Origin: RPQJ01 sp963712815 | Lineage (GTDB): Bacteria; Pseudomonadota; Gammaproteobacteria; Steroidobacterales; Steroidobacteraceae | Direction of reading: 5' to 3' | Length of the DNA stretch: 64,000 nt | NCBI GenBank assembly: GCA_963712815.1 | Contig: CAVQJL010000012.1 | Coordinates: 186,001 to 250,000, forward strand | Shown: piece after piece, positions 1 to 9,351 of the stretch | How the letters are laid out: each line of letters opens with the position of its first letter | Numbering within the stretch: position 1 is the first letter of the stretch | Notes under the pieces: model-generated | The model's database searches: none | Told to the model about the DNA's origin: nothing | Seen by the model: only the letters and a program-made list of their open reading frames with translations | Position numbers and translations under genes: made by a program

Positions 1-897
1 CGCCGTCGTGCCGCCGATCACGATGATGAAGCTCAGGGCCGCCTCGGACAGTTCGAACAGCGGCGACATGCGCGCCACCATGAAAATGCCCGCGGTCACC
101 ATCGTGGCCGCGTGGATCAGCGCGGAGATCGGCGTCGGACCCTCCATCGAGTCCGGCAGCCACACGTGCAGGGGCACCTGCGCGGACTTGCCCATCGCGC
201 CGATGAACAGGCAGATGCAGATCACGGTGATCGCCGACCAGGCGTAGCCCGGAAGGATCTCGAAGCTCGTCGCCGCGATCCGGTCCGCCTGCGCGAAAAT
301 CTCGGCGTAGTGCAGCGAGCCCGTGAGGTAGGCGATGCCGGCGATGCCGAGCAGGAAGCCGAAATCGCCGACCCGGTTGACCAGGAACGCCTTCAGGTTC
401 GCGAAAATCGCCGAGGGCCGCGTGTACCAGAAGCCGATCAGCAGGTAGGAGACGAGGCCCACCGCCTCCCAGCCGAAGAACAGCTGCAGCAGGTTGTTCG
501 ACATCACGAGCATCAGCATCGCGAAGGTGAACAGCGAGATGTAGCTGAAGAAGCGCGTGTAGCCTGGGTCGTCGTGCATGTAGCCGATCGTGTAGACGTG
601 CACCATCAGTGAGACGAACGTGACCACCACCATCATCAGCGCGCTCAAGCGGTCGACCAGGAAGCCGACCTCCATGCGCATGCCGTCACTCACGAGCCAC
701 GTGTACACCGGGCCGTCGAATACGGGCTCGCCTTGCAGCAGGCCCCACAGCACTTTGACCGACAGGGCGAAGGAGATGGCGACGCCCAGGATCGTGACCG
801 TGTGGGCCCCTGCCCGGCCGATCACCCGGCCGAACAGCCCGGCCGCGATGGCCGCGGCCAGCGGAGCGAGCACGATGGCGAGCAACGTCTGTTCCAC
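1..897 (-). CDS. nuoL: NADH-quinone oxidoreductase subunit L (partial, C-terminus off the window)
   Basis: This is the membrane antiporter-like subunit of respiratory complex I, at the distal end of the proton-pumping arm. The visible 299 codons start at a GTG three bases after the nuoK stop. A GAGGGG stretch inside the end of nuoK can serve as ribosome binding site. The frame stays open to base 1, so the gene continues leftwards. Recognisable pieces are the hydrophobic N-terminus, a YTIGYMHDD-type segment, FFGWEAVGLVSYLL, and the proton-channel segment with GAMGKSAQVPLHVWLPDSMEGPTP. In this family the Lys and the DAMEGPTP-like run belong to the proton-antiporter core; here the run reads DSMEGPTP. 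nuoM and nuoN presumably follow beyond the edge (inference). Confidence 0.96.
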   Translation of the reverse strand, partial: MEQTLLAIVLAPLAAAIAAGLFGRVIGRAGAHTVTILGVAISFALSVKVLWGLLQGEPVFDGPVYTWLVSDGMRMEVGFLVDRLSALMMVVVTFVSLMVHVYTIGYMHDDPGYTRFFSYISLFTFAMLMLVMSNNLLQLFFGWEAVGLVSYLLIGFWYTRPSAIFANLKAFLVNRVGDFGFLLGIAGIAYLTGSLHYAEIFAQADRIAATSFEILPGYAWSAITVICICLFIGAMGKSAQVPLHVWLPDSMEGPTPISALIHAATMVTAGIFMVARMSPLFELSEAALSFIIVIGGTTA

Positions 898-900
898 GGC

Positions 901-1206
901 TCAGCCCCTCATGGCGTCGAGTTCCTCGACGTTGATGCTGCGCCTCTGGCGGAACAGCACGACCAGGATCGCCAGGCCGATGGCCGACTCTGCCGCGGCG
1001 ACGGTCAGGATGAAGAACACGAACACCTGCCCGGACAGGTCCCCGAGGTGCTGCGAGAAAGCGATGAAGTTGAAGTTGACGGAGAGCAGCATCAGCTCGA
1101 TGCACATGAGCAGCAGCAGGACGTTCTTGCGGTTGATGAAGATGCCCGCGACGCTCAGGCTGAAGAGGATCCCGGACAGCAGCAGCACGTGGGACAGCGG
1201 AATCAT
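901..1206 (-). CDS. nuoK: NADH-quinone oxidoreductase subunit K
   Basis: A 101-residue, three-helix membrane subunit of complex I, homologous to mitochondrial ND4L. It opens with MIPLSHVLLLSGILFSL and carries the conserved helix-2 stretch NVLLLLMCIELMLLSVN, whose Glu is one of the family's essential proton-path residues. It ends in VVLFRQRRSINVEEL. The ATG overlaps the nuoJ stop by four bases (ATGA), which fixes the start and suggests translational coupling. Longer readings upstream of this ATG are only an open frame inside nuoJ. The length matches the family norm of about 100 residues. Confidence 0.97.
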   Translation of the reverse strand: MIPLSHVLLLSGILFSLSVAGIFINRKNVLLLLMCIELMLLSVNFNFIAFSQHLGDLSGQVFVFFILTVAAAESAIGLAILVVLFRQRRSINVEELDAMRG

Positions 1207-1805
1207 TTCCCGCCCTCCGCGTCCATCTTCACGATGCGCACGCGGTCCCGCGCCCGCACGGCGACCTGCTTGCCGACGTTTTGCAGCTTCTGGCCCGGGC
1301 GGCGGCGCATCGTGAGCGTGATCGCCGCCACGATCGCCACCAGCAGGATCACGGCGGCCACCTCGAACGGATACAGGTACTCGGTGTAGAGCAGGTAGCC
1401 GAGCTCGGCCGTGTTTGAGTAGCCCTCCGGCTTCGGCACCGGCGGCTCGCCGGGCTCGAGCCCGAGCCCGCGCACCCACACGACGAGCCCGATCTGGGCG
1501 GCCACGATGAGCGCGATCAGTGCGCCGAGCGGCGCGTAGCGCGTGAAGCCCTGCCGCAGCTTCTCGACGTCCACGTCCATCATCATGACCACGAACAGCC
1601 ACAGCACCATGACGGCGCCCACGTAGACGACCACCAGCGTGATGGCGAGGAACTCGGCCTCGAGCAGCAACCAGATCACGGCGCTGTTCAGGAATGCGAA
1701 CACGAGGAACAGCGCGCAGTGCACCGGGTTGCGCGCGGTGATCACGCCGAGCGCCGAGACCAGCAGCACCGCGGCGAACACGTAGAAGAGGACGTTGACG
1801 ATCAT
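1203..1805 (-). CDS. nuoJ: NADH-quinone oxidoreductase subunit J
   Basis: A 200-residue integral membrane subunit of complex I (ND6 homologue) with five predicted helices. The first three lie in the opening ~85 residues, including the conserved VYVGAVMVLWLFVVMM segment of helix 3. That helix carries the pi-bulge which couples quinone chemistry to the pump in known structures. The hydrophilic C-terminus ends in a basic tail. It follows nuoI by 13 bases and shares four bases with nuoK. The length is usual for proteobacterial NuoJ. Confidence 0.97.
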   Translation of the reverse strand: MIVNVLFYVFAAVLLVSALGVITARNPVHCALFLVFAFLNSAVIWLLLEAEFLAITLVVVYVGAVMVLWLFVVMMMDVDVEKLRQGFTRYAPLGALIALIVAAQIGLVVWVRGLGLEPGEPPVPKPEGYSNTAELGYLLYTEYLYPFEVAAVILLVAIVAAITLTMRRRPGQKLQNVGKQVAVRARDRVRIVKMDAEGGK

Positions 1806-1818
1806 TCGTTGGGCCCGC

Positions 1819-2298
1819 TCAGCGGTAGGGTGCGTCGGCCGCCTTGTCCGCGGCGATCATGGCCTCGTAGCGCTCGCCCACCGCGAGCAGCTTGTCCTTG
1901 GTCATGATGTTCTCGCCGCGGTTCTCCATGTGGTACTCGTGGATGCGCGTCTCGACGATCGCGTCCACCGGGCAGGCCTCCTCGCAGAAGCCGCAGTAGA
2001 TGCACTTGAAGAGGTCGATGTCGTAACGCGTCGTGCGGCGCGTGCCGTCGGCGCTGACGTCGGATTCGATCGTGATCGCCAGCGCGGGGCACACCGCCTC
2101 GCAGAGCTTGCAGGCGATGCAGCGCTCCTGGCCGTTCGGATAGCGGCGCAGCGCGTGGAGGCCCCGGAATCGCGGGGACTGCGGGGTCTTCTCCTCCGGG
2201 TACTGGATCGTGACCTTGCGCGCAAAGAGGTTCTTCAGCGTGACCGACAGGCCGATCAGCAGCTCGTAGAGGAAGAAGGTCTTGAGGACGCTGCGCAT
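1819..2298 (-). CDS. nuoI: NADH-quinone oxidoreductase subunit I, 4Fe-4S ferredoxin-type
   Basis: The 159-residue peripheral subunit that carries clusters N6a and N6b, linking the hydrophilic arm to NuoB. Two full CxxCxxCxxxCP motifs are visible: Cys 60, 63, 66, 70 and Cys 99, 102, 105, 109. An amphipathic N-terminus (about residues 5-25) would lie on the membrane. The gene sits 7 bases after nuoH and 13 before nuoJ within the operon. All eight cluster ligands are present, so it should be functional. Confidence 0.98.
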   Translation of the reverse strand: MRSVLKTFFLYELLIGLSVTLKNLFARKVTIQYPEEKTPQSPRFRGLHALRRYPNGQERCIACKLCEAVCPALAITIESDVSADGTRRTTRYDIDLFKCIYCGFCEEACPVDAIVETRIHEYHMENRGENIMTKDKLLAVGERYEAMIAADKAADAPYR

Positions 2299-2305
2299 GG
2301 CTACC

Positions 2306-3361
2306 TCAGGCGGCCCACGGTCCGATCTTGTAGATCCACATCACGGCCTCGACGCACAGCCATACGAGCGTCACCGGGATGAATACCTTCCAGCCGAGCC
2401 GCATGATCTGGTCGTATCGGTAGCGCGGGAAGGTGGCACGGAACCACAGGAAGCAGAACAGGAAGAAGGCGATCTTGAGCACCAGCCAGTGCAGTCCGGG
2501 CGCCGCGAGGAATGTGCCGTCGACCAGCGGATAGCCTTCGAACGGCGACAGCCAGCCGCCGAAGAAGAAGGTCGCGGTCAGCGCCGCGATCAGGATCATG
2601 TTCGCGTACTCGGTCAGGAAGAACAGCGCGAACGCGATGCCCGAGTACTCGACGTGGAAGCCGGCGACGATCTCCGACTCGCCCTCGGCGACGTCGAAGG
2701 GCGCGCGGTTGGTCTCCGCCACCCCGGAGATGAAGTACACGAGGAACAGCGGGAACAGCCACAGCCAGTACCACGACAGCGGCCCGCCCGACTGGGTCTC
2801 CACGATCCGGCCGATGTTGAGGGTGCCCGCCGCCATCACGACGCCCACGAGTGCGAATCCCATCGCAATCTCGTAAGCGACGATCTGCGCGGCCGAGCGC
2901 ATCGCGCCGAGGAACGCGTACTTCGAGTTGCTGGCCCAGCCCGCCAGGATGATGCCGTAGGCACCGAAGCCCGCCAGCGCCAGAACGTAGAGCACGCCCG
3001 CGTCCACGTCGGCAATCGCGAATCCGGGCCACAGCGAGATCACGGCCCAGGCGGCAAAGGCCGGGGTCAGGGCGAGCAGCGGCGCCACCACGAACAGGAA
3101 GCGGTTGGAGCGCGACGGCACCACCACTTCCTTGATCAGCAGCTTCAGGACGTCGGCGAACGGCTGCAGCAGGCCCTTGGGGCCGACGCGGTTCGGGCCG
3201 ATGCGCACCTGCATGTAGCCGATCACCTTGCGCTCGGCGAGCGTCAGGTAGGCGACGCAGAGGATCACGACGATCGTGACGGCCAGTATCTGCCCGAGCG
3301 TCGTGAGCGTGAGGCGCAGCCAGTCCGGCCACGCAGCCCAGGTACCGGCCACGAAGTCCAT
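2306..3361 (-). CDS. nuoH: NADH-quinone oxidoreductase subunit H
   Basis: A 351-residue polytopic subunit (ND1 homologue) that forms the quinone tunnel with NuoB and NuoD. Conserved hallmarks are LTLAERKVIGYMQVRIGPNR near the N-terminus, the loop around NRAPFDVAEGESE, and RATFPRYRYDQIM near the end. The ATG shares one base with the nuoG stop (TGATG), so the short reading is chosen over the much longer open frame that runs back through nuoG. About eight membrane helices are expected. Confidence 0.98.
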   Translation of the reverse strand: MDFVAGTWAAWPDWLRLTLTTLGQILAVTIVVILCVAYLTLAERKVIGYMQVRIGPNRVGPKGLLQPFADVLKLLIKEVVVPSRSNRFLFVVAPLLALTPAFAAWAVISLWPGFAIADVDAGVLYVLALAGFGAYGIILAGWASNSKYAFLGAMRSAAQIVAYEIAMGFALVGVVMAAGTLNIGRIVETQSGGPLSWYWLWLFPLFLVYFISGVAETNRAPFDVAEGESEIVAGFHVEYSGIAFALFFLTEYANMILIAALTATFFFGGWLSPFEGYPLVDGTFLAAPGLHWLVLKIAFFLFCFLWFRATFPRYRYDQIMRLGWKVFIPVTLVWLCVEAVMWIYKIGPWAA

Positions 3362-5547
3362 CACGACGCACCGCCCTGGAGTGCGCCCTGCCCTTCGCGC
3401 GTCTGTTGCAGGGGCGCCGAGCGCCGCACCACGGCATCCACCTCGTACAGGCCGACCTCGCGGGTGACGTCGAGCGAGGCGAGCCGGCCGGGCACGAAGC
3501 CGCTCTCCGCCCCGTCCGTCGCGAACTCGCCGAGCTCGCGCCGCAGCTCGTCGCGCACGTCCTCGGAGCTCAGGTACTCGAAGCCATGGAGCCCGAGCAG
3601 GTTCCCGAGCACGCGCAGCACTTTCCACGCAGGCCGGGCCTCGCCAGGCGGCCGCGCGGCGCCCGGGACGCTCTGCCAGCGGCCCTCGACGTTCAGCCAG
3701 GTTCCGGAGGTCTCCGCAAAGGCCGCCACCGGCAGGATCACGCTGGCGACTGAGAGTTGCTCGACGCCCGCATACGGCGTGAGCGCCACGACGCAGTCCG
3801 CGCCCTGCGGTGCGCTCGCCGCGGCTGACGACGGCACGAGGTCGGCAGCCTCGACGCCGCCGACGAAGACGTAGCCGCGCAGCCGCGCATCGATCATGTC
3901 CGCCGCAGACAGTCCCGGCCGCGCAACGGGCCGACCGCCCACGCCACGGTGCGGCGTCGCACCGGCCAGGGAGGCGCCGACGGCATTGGCGCCGTCCGGC
4001 AGGTACCCGAGGCGTGCCCCGCTGGCCTCCGCCAGTGCCGCGGCGAGCGCGCGAATCTCCGAGAGCGAGGCGTGCCGCTCGGCGAGGCCGCCGAGCAGGA
4101 TGAGCCGCAGCTCGCCCTGCATGAGCATGGCCGCGATGCGCTCGTGCTCCGCACCCGGGACGACGTCCTCGAGCGCCGCGACCATGTTCGCCGGCGCCGG
4201 GCGACCGGCCGCCCGCAACGCCGCGACGAGAATCGCAGCGAGGTGCTGTCCCATACCGTACCCATTGCTGGCGAGGCTGGCTTCCAAGGGGAACATCACG
4301 TCCACCGGCCGCGGATTGACGAACGCCACGCGCGTGCCGCTTCGCACCACGCCTTTGCGGATGCGGTGGGCGATGATCGGCACCTCCCGGCGCACGTCGC
4401 AACCTACCAGCAGCACGGCCGAAGCGGTCTCGATCTCAGCAATGCTGCATCCGAGCGTCGGCGCGACCGGATCGCCCGACTGGTCGCGGAAATCCTGGCG
4501 ACGCAGGCGATGGTCGACGTTCTCGCAGCCGAGGCCCCGGGCGATTCGTGCCGCGAGGTAGGCCTCCTCGAGGCTCGCCGTGGGGGACACGAGCACGCCG
4601 AGCTGTCCGACGCCGTGATCGCGGACCACGCGCTGGAGACCACGTGCCGCCGCTTCGAGCGCGGTCTCCCACTCGACCTCGCGCCAGGCACCCGCCTCCT
4701 TCACCATCGGCTTCTGCGCGCGATCGCGCGAGTAGAGCCCCTCGCAGCTGTAGCGGTCTCGATCCGCGATCCAGGTCTCGTTGACCTCGTCGTTGGCGCG
4801 CGGCACGACGCGCATGAGACGCCCGCGCAGCACGTGGCCGAACAGGTTGCTGCCGGCGCAGTCGTGCGGCGAGACCAGCGGGTGCTGCGTCATCTCCCAG
4901 GCGCGCGCGCGGTACCGGTACGGCTTGTTGTTGAGCGCGCCGACCGGACACAGGTCGATGATGTTGCCCGACAGCTCGTGATCCACGCTCTTCTCGATGT
5001 AGGTCGAGATCTGCATGCGGTCGCCCCGGCCCACCGTGCCGAGTTCCTGGATGCCGGCAATCTCCTGGCCGAAACGAACGCAGCGCGTGCAGTGGATGCA
5101 GCGCGTCATGTCCGTCGACACGAGCGGCCCGAGGTCCTGGTCCCGCACCACGCGCTTGCGTTCGCTGTAGCGGGCGATGTCGCGGCCATAGCCCATGGCG
5201 AGGTCCTGCAGCTCGCACTCGCCGCCCTGGTCGCAGATCGGGCAGTCGAGCGGATGGTTGATCAGCAGGAACTCCATCGTGGCCTTCTGCGCGGCGATCG
5301 CCCGGGGCGACTTGGTGAAGACCTTCATGCCCTCGGCCACGGGCGTGGCGCAGGCCGGCAGCGGCTTCGGCGCCTTCTCGACATCGACGAGACACATGCG
5401 GCAGTTCGCCGCGATGGAAAGCTTCTCGTGGTAGCAGAAGCGCGGCACGTACGCGCCGTGCGCGTCCGTCGCCTGGATGATCATGGCGCCCTTCGGCGCC
5501 TTGACCGGCACGCCGTCGACTTCGATGTTGACCAGTTCTTCGCTCAT
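3361..5547 (-). CDS. nuoG: NADH-quinone oxidoreductase subunit G
   Basis: The 728-residue, largest peripheral subunit of complex I. The N-terminal ferredoxin-like domain has 2Fe-2S ligands Cys 38, 49, 52 and 66. It is followed by the His-Cys motif HPLDCPICDQGGEC (N5) and by CIHCTRC with a later CPVGAL (N4). The remainder is a molybdopterin-oxidoreductase-like domain that no longer binds a cofactor in this family. It is shorter than the roughly 900-residue E. coli protein and closer to the length common in other proteobacteria. It starts four bases after the nuoF stop and ends in a one-base overlap with nuoH. Confidence 0.97.
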   Translation of the reverse strand: MSEELVNIEVDGVPVKAPKGAMIIQATDAHGAYVPRFCYHEKLSIAANCRMCLVDVEKAPKPLPACATPVAEGMKVFTKSPRAIAAQKATMEFLLINHPLDCPICDQGGECELQDLAMGYGRDIARYSERKRVVRDQDLGPLVSTDMTRCIHCTRCVRFGQEIAGIQELGTVGRGDRMQISTYIEKSVDHELSGNIIDLCPVGALNNKPYRYRARAWEMTQHPLVSPHDCAGSNLFGHVLRGRLMRVVPRANDEVNETWIADRDRYSCEGLYSRDRAQKPMVKEAGAWREVEWETALEAAARGLQRVVRDHGVGQLGVLVSPTASLEEAYLAARIARGLGCENVDHRLRRQDFRDQSGDPVAPTLGCSIAEIETASAVLLVGCDVRREVPIIAHRIRKGVVRSGTRVAFVNPRPVDVMFPLEASLASNGYGMGQHLAAILVAALRAAGRPAPANMVAALEDVVPGAEHERIAAMLMQGELRLILLGGLAERHASLSEIRALAAALAEASGARLGYLPDGANAVGASLAGATPHRGVGGRPVARPGLSAADMIDARLRGYVFVGGVEAADLVPSSAAASAPQGADCVVALTPYAGVEQLSVASVILPVAAFAETSGTWLNVEGRWQSVPGAARPPGEARPAWKVLRVLGNLLGLHGFEYLSSEDVRDELRRELGEFATDGAESGFVPGRLASLDVTREVGLYEVDAVVRRSAPLQQTREGQGALQGGAS

Positions 5548-5551
5548 GCCG

Positions 5552-6859
5552 TCACGCCGCGCGGACGCGCGCCTCGACGATGCCGTACCCGTGCTCGATG
5601 TAGTGCTCGAACTCGTGCCGGTAGTGCTTCACGAAACTCTGCACGGGCCACGCCGCTGCGTCGCCGAGCGCGCAGATCGTGTGGCCCTCGATGTTGTTGG
5701 CGACACTGACCAGCATGTCGACGTCTTCCCGTCGCCCCTGCCCCGCCAGGATCCGCTTCAGGGTGCGGTTCAGCCAGCCCGTGCCCTCGCGGCAGGGCGT
5801 GCACTGGCCGCAGGACTCCATGTAGTAGAAGCGCGAGAGGCGCTCGAGCACCCGCACCATGTCGGTGGTCTCGTCCATGACGATCACCGCGGCCGAACCG
5901 ATCGCGGAGCCGGCCTTCTTGAGCGAGTCGTAGTCCATGTTGGCGGCAAGCATCACCTCACCCGGCACGACGGGCACGGACGAGCCGCCCGGGATCACTG
6001 CCTTGAGCTTGCGGCCGCCGCGCACGCCGCCGGCGATTTCGAGCAGGTCACTGAACGGAATGCCGAGCGGCAACTCGTAGTTGCCGGGTCTCTCGACGTG
6101 GCCCGAGACCGAGAAGATCACGGTGCCGCCCGAATTGGCGGGTCCGAGACCGGCGAACCACTCCGGCCCATTGCGCAGGATGGTCGGAACCGAGGCGAAG
6201 CTCTGCGCGTTGTTGATCGTCGTTGGCTTGCCGTAGAGACCGTAGTTCGCCGGAAACGGCGGCTTGAAGCGCGGCTTGCCCTGCTTGCCCTCGAGCGACT
6301 CGAGCAGCGCCGTTTCCTCGCCGCAGATGTACGCGCCGGCGCCGACGAATGTGTAGAGATCGAAATCCACGCCCGTGCCGAGCAGGTTCCGGCCCAGCAG
6401 GCCCGCGGCGTAGGCTTCCTGCAGCGCCGCCTCGAAGCGCGGCACGGGCTCGGCCATGAACTCGCCGCGGATGTAGTTGTAGCCGACCGTGGCGCCCATC
6501 GCGTAGCCGCCGATCGCCATCCCCTCGATCAGCGCGTGCGGGTTGTAGCGCAGGATGTCGCGGTCGTGGCAGGTGCCGGGCTCGCTCTCGTCCGAGTTGC
6601 AGACGACGTACTTCTGCACCGGCGCGTTGCGCGGCATGAACGACCACTTGAGACCCGTCGGGAAGCCCGCGCCGCCGCGGCCGCGCAGGCCAGAGGCCTT
6701 GACCATCTCGATGACCTGCTCGCGCGGGGTCCGCTCGGCGAGGATCTTGCGCCACGCCTCGTAGCCGCCGATCTTCGCGTAGGTGCCGATCTCCCACGGC
6801 CGCTCGTGCTTCAGGGGCTCGAAGCAGACGAGGTTTATGCGGTCGGTCCACTCGCTCAC
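5552..6859 (-). CDS. nuoF: NADH-quinone oxidoreductase subunit F (NADH- and FMN-binding)
   Basis: The 435-residue flavoprotein subunit where NADH is oxidised. The glycine-rich NADH/FMN motif GLRGRGGAGFPTG lies at residues 57-69. The N3 4Fe-4S ligands are Cys 350, 353 and 356 (SCGQCTPCREG) with a fourth at Cys 396. It pairs with NuoE and NuoG in the electron-input module. Spacing is nine bases from nuoE and four to nuoG. Length and motifs are entirely ordinary. Confidence 0.98.
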   Translation of the reverse strand: MSEWTDRINLVCFEPLKHERPWEIGTYAKIGGYEAWRKILAERTPREQVIEMVKASGLRGRGGAGFPTGLKWSFMPRNAPVQKYVVCNSDESEPGTCHDRDILRYNPHALIEGMAIGGYAMGATVGYNYIRGEFMAEPVPRFEAALQEAYAAGLLGRNLLGTGVDFDLYTFVGAGAYICGEETALLESLEGKQGKPRFKPPFPANYGLYGKPTTINNAQSFASVPTILRNGPEWFAGLGPANSGGTVIFSVSGHVERPGNYELPLGIPFSDLLEIAGGVRGGRKLKAVIPGGSSVPVVPGEVMLAANMDYDSLKKAGSAIGSAAVIVMDETTDMVRVLERLSRFYYMESCGQCTPCREGTGWLNRTLKRILAGQGRREDVDMLVSVANNIEGHTICALGDAAAWPVQSFVKHYRHEFEHYIEHGYGIVEARVRAA

Positions 6860-6868
6860 GGCAGCGTC

Positions 6869-7375
6869 CTACTTGTGCTCGTCCAGGATCCCGTCGACCT
6901 TCTCGGGCGTCAGGTTCTCGTAGTACACGTGATCCACCATCATCATCGGCGCGCCGTTGCAGGCAGCCAGGCACTCCTCCTCGGCCTTGAGGAAGAACCG
7001 CCCGTCGGGCGTGCTCTCGCCCACGCCGATTCCGAGCCGCTTCTCGACGTGCGCGAGGAGTTCCTCGCCGCCGCAGAGCATGCAGGAGATGTTGGTGCAC
7101 ACCGAAATGTGGTGGCGACCGCAGGGACGGGTCTCGAACATCGAGTAGAAGCTGGCGACCTCGTACACCTGTATGGCAGGCAGCCCGAGGTAGGCCGCAA
7201 CCGCGTCCATGGATTCCTGAGTGAGGAATCCCTGCTCGTGCTGCACGGCGTGCAGCGCCGAGATCACCGCGGAGCGCCTGCGCTCCGGCGGGAACTTCGC
7301 CACCCAGTGGTCGATCTCGTCGCGGACGTGCCGCGAGAGCCCGCCCACGATCTCGCCGTGATCCGCTCCGCTCAC
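6869..7375 (-). CDS. nuoE: NADH-quinone oxidoreductase subunit E, 2Fe-2S thioredoxin-like
   Basis: A 168-residue subunit holding the off-path cluster N1a. The helical N-terminal half contains SALHAVQHEQGFL. The thioredoxin-like half has the 2Fe-2S ligands in SVCTNISCMLC and ECLAACNGAP. The start chosen is a GTG overlapping the nuoD stop by four bases (GTGA). This gives the family's usual length and coupling, whereas the longer open frame simply reads back into nuoD. It lies directly upstream of nuoF, its structural partner. Confidence 0.96.
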   Translation of the reverse strand: MSGADHGEIVGGLSRHVRDEIDHWVAKFPPERRRSAVISALHAVQHEQGFLTQESMDAVAAYLGLPAIQVYEVASFYSMFETRPCGRHHISVCTNISCMLCGGEELLAHVEKRLGIGVGESTPDGRFFLKAEEECLAACNGAPMMMVDHVYYENLTPEKVDGILDEHK

Positions 7376-8625
7376 CGGTCGATCTCCCCGAACACGATGT
7401 CCGCCGTGCCGATCACGGCCACGACGTCGGCCAGCATGTGGCCGCTCACCATTTCCTCGAGCGCCGCGAGGTGCGGGAAGCCCGGCGCACGGCACTTGAG
7501 CCGGTACGGCTTGTTGGCGCCGTCGGAGACCAGGTAGATGCCGAACTCGCCCTTGGGCGCCTCGACCGCGGCGTAGGCCTCTCCTGCCGGGACGCAGTAG
7601 CCCTCCGTGAACAGCTTGAAGTGATGGATCAGCGATTCCATGTCGTCCTTCATCTGCTCGCGCGTCGGCGGCACGACCTTGTGGTCGCCGACCATGACCG
7701 GGCCCGGGTTCTTCCGCAGCCAGTCCACGCACTGCCCGACGATCCGGTTCGACTGGCGCATTTCCTCGACGCGAACGAGGTAGCGGTCGTAGCAGTCGCC
7801 GTTCACGCCCACCGGGATGTCGAAGTCCACCTGCCCGTAGACCTCGTACGGCTGCTTCTTGCGCAGGTCCCACTCGACGCCCGATCCGCGCAGCATCGGG
7901 CCGGTGAATCCGAGGTTCAGCGCCCGCTCCGGCGTCACGACGCCGATGTTGACCGTGCGCTGCTTCCAGATGCGGTTATCGGTCAGCAGTGTCTCGTACT
8001 CGTCGACGCAGGCCGGGAAGCGCGCCGTGAAGTCGTCGATGAAATCGAGCAGGCTGCCGGAGCGCTTGTCGTTGAGGCGTGCAACGTCCTTCTCGCTGCG
8101 GAAACGCGAAGGCTGGTACTTCGGCATCGAGTCCGGCAGGTCGCGGTACACGCCGCCCGGCCGGTAGTAGGTCGCGTGCATGCGCGTGCCCGAGACCGCC
8201 TCGTAGCAGTCCATGAGGTCCTCGCGCTCGCGGAAGCAGTACAGGAACACCGTCATCGCCCCGATGTCGAGGCCGTGCGCGCCGAGCCACATCAGGTGGT
8301 TCAGGATGCGCGTGATCTCGTCGAACATGACGCGGATGTACTGCGCGCGCAGCGGCACCTCCACTCCAAGCAGCTTCTCGATGGCCGCCACGTAGGCGTG
8401 CTCGTTGCACATCATCGAGACGTAGTCGAGGCGGTCCATGTAGCCGATCGACTGGTTGAAAGGCTTCGACTCGGCGAGCTTCTCGGTGGCGCGATGCAGC
8501 AGCCCGATGTGCGGGTCCGCCTTCTGCACGACCTCCCCGTCCATCTCGAGCACGAGACGCAGTACGCCGTGCGCCGCGGGGTGCTGCGGACCGAAGTTCA
8601 TCGTGTAGCTGCGGATCTCAGCCAT
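7372..8625 (-). CDS. nuoD: NADH-quinone oxidoreductase subunit D (49 kDa)
   Basis: A 417-residue peripheral subunit homologous to the large subunit of NiFe hydrogenases. It forms the quinone-reduction site against NuoB. Recognisable blocks are FGPQHPAAHGVLRLVLEMDGE at the N-terminus (the loop bearing the quinone-contacting His), GLLHRATEKLAE, and the C-terminal ADVVAVIGTADIVFGEIDR. It is a stand-alone gene, unlike the fused NuoCD of Enterobacteriaceae. Its ATG lies inside the last eight bases of nuoC. Confidence 0.98.
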   Translation of the reverse strand: MAEIRSYTMNFGPQHPAAHGVLRLVLEMDGEVVQKADPHIGLLHRATEKLAESKPFNQSIGYMDRLDYVSMMCNEHAYVAAIEKLLGVEVPLRAQYIRVMFDEITRILNHLMWLGAHGLDIGAMTVFLYCFREREDLMDCYEAVSGTRMHATYYRPGGVYRDLPDSMPKYQPSRFRSEKDVARLNDKRSGSLLDFIDDFTARFPACVDEYETLLTDNRIWKQRTVNIGVVTPERALNLGFTGPMLRGSGVEWDLRKKQPYEVYGQVDFDIPVGVNGDCYDRYLVRVEEMRQSNRIVGQCVDWLRKNPGPVMVGDHKVVPPTREQMKDDMESLIHHFKLFTEGYCVPAGEAYAAVEAPKGEFGIYLVSDGANKPYRLKCRAPGFPHLAALEEMVSGHMLADVVAVIGTADIVFGEIDR

Positions 8626-9343
8626 GGCCCGCGCCCTTTGCCGGCGAATCCCTGAGGGCCGCCTCGTAGCGGCTGTCGTCGCGGATCACGCGCGGCACCA
8701 GCGTGCGCGGCTCGATGCCGACGGGTTCGTACACGACGCGGCCCTTCGCCGGGTCGTAGCGCACCTCGACGTTGCCGATCAGCGGGAAGTCCTTGCGGAA
8801 CGGGTGCCCGACGAAACCGTAGTCGGTGAGGATCCGGCGCAGGTCCGGGTGACCGCGGAACAGTATGCCGAACAGATCGAACGCCTCGCGCTCGTACCAG
8901 TCGGCGGCCTTCCAGACCCCCGCGACCGAGTCGATCAGCGGCGGCTCGCCGGGCTCGCACCAGCAGCGCAGCCGCAGGCGCCGGTTGCGGGCGACGGACA
9001 ACAGGTGATAGACGACGGCGAAGCGCCTGTCCGGGCCCTCTCCCATCTCATGGGACGGGGTGCCCGCCGGGCGGGTGGGGACCCGACCGCGGCTGAAGCC
9101 GCTGTTCGTCGCCGAATCGGTGTTCCACTCGACGCGGCCGTACTCGAGGTAGTCCACGCCGGACAGGTCGATCAGCTGCTCGAAGCACCACTCCGGCTCG
9201 CTCTGCAGCGCGTTGCAAGTCTCGACGAGACGGTCCGATGGCACCGTGAAGGTGAGCTCGCCGCAGCGCGAAGTGGCACGCACCAGCGCTTCCCCGAACC
9301 GCGCCGACAGCGCCACCGCAAGATTTTCCAGCGCTTCGCTCAT
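8618..9343 (-). CDS. nuoC: NADH-quinone oxidoreductase subunit C (30 kDa)
   Basis: A 241-residue peripheral subunit that packs against NuoD. The signature region ADWYEREAFDLFGILFRGHPDLRRILTDYGFVGHPFRKDFPL is clear near the C-terminus. Between the LSGVDYLEYG strand and the RFAVVYHLLS strand there is an insertion of roughly 30 residues rich in Gly, Arg and Pro (around GFSRGRVP). A similar GFSR-type insertion occurs in several gammaproteobacterial NuoC proteins, as far as I recall. The ATG is eight bases after nuoB. The upstream frame extension reads into nuoB and is rejected. It overlaps nuoD by eight bases. Confidence 0.96.
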   Translation of the reverse strand: MSEALENLAVALSARFGEALVRATSRCGELTFTVPSDRLVETCNALQSEPEWCFEQLIDLSGVDYLEYGRVEWNTDSATNSGFSRGRVPTRPAGTPSHEMGEGPDRRFAVVYHLLSVARNRRLRLRCWCEPGEPPLIDSVAGVWKAADWYEREAFDLFGILFRGHPDLRRILTDYGFVGHPFRKDFPLIGNVEVRYDPAKGRVVYEPVGIEPRTLVPRVIRDDSRYEAALRDSPAKGAGHG

Positions 9344-9351
9344 GATCTGGT

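Noticed and set aside
3949..5709. 586-residue open frame on the plus strand
   Set aside because: It is antisense to nuoG, whose motifs are unmistakable. Long shadow frames are expected at this GC content.
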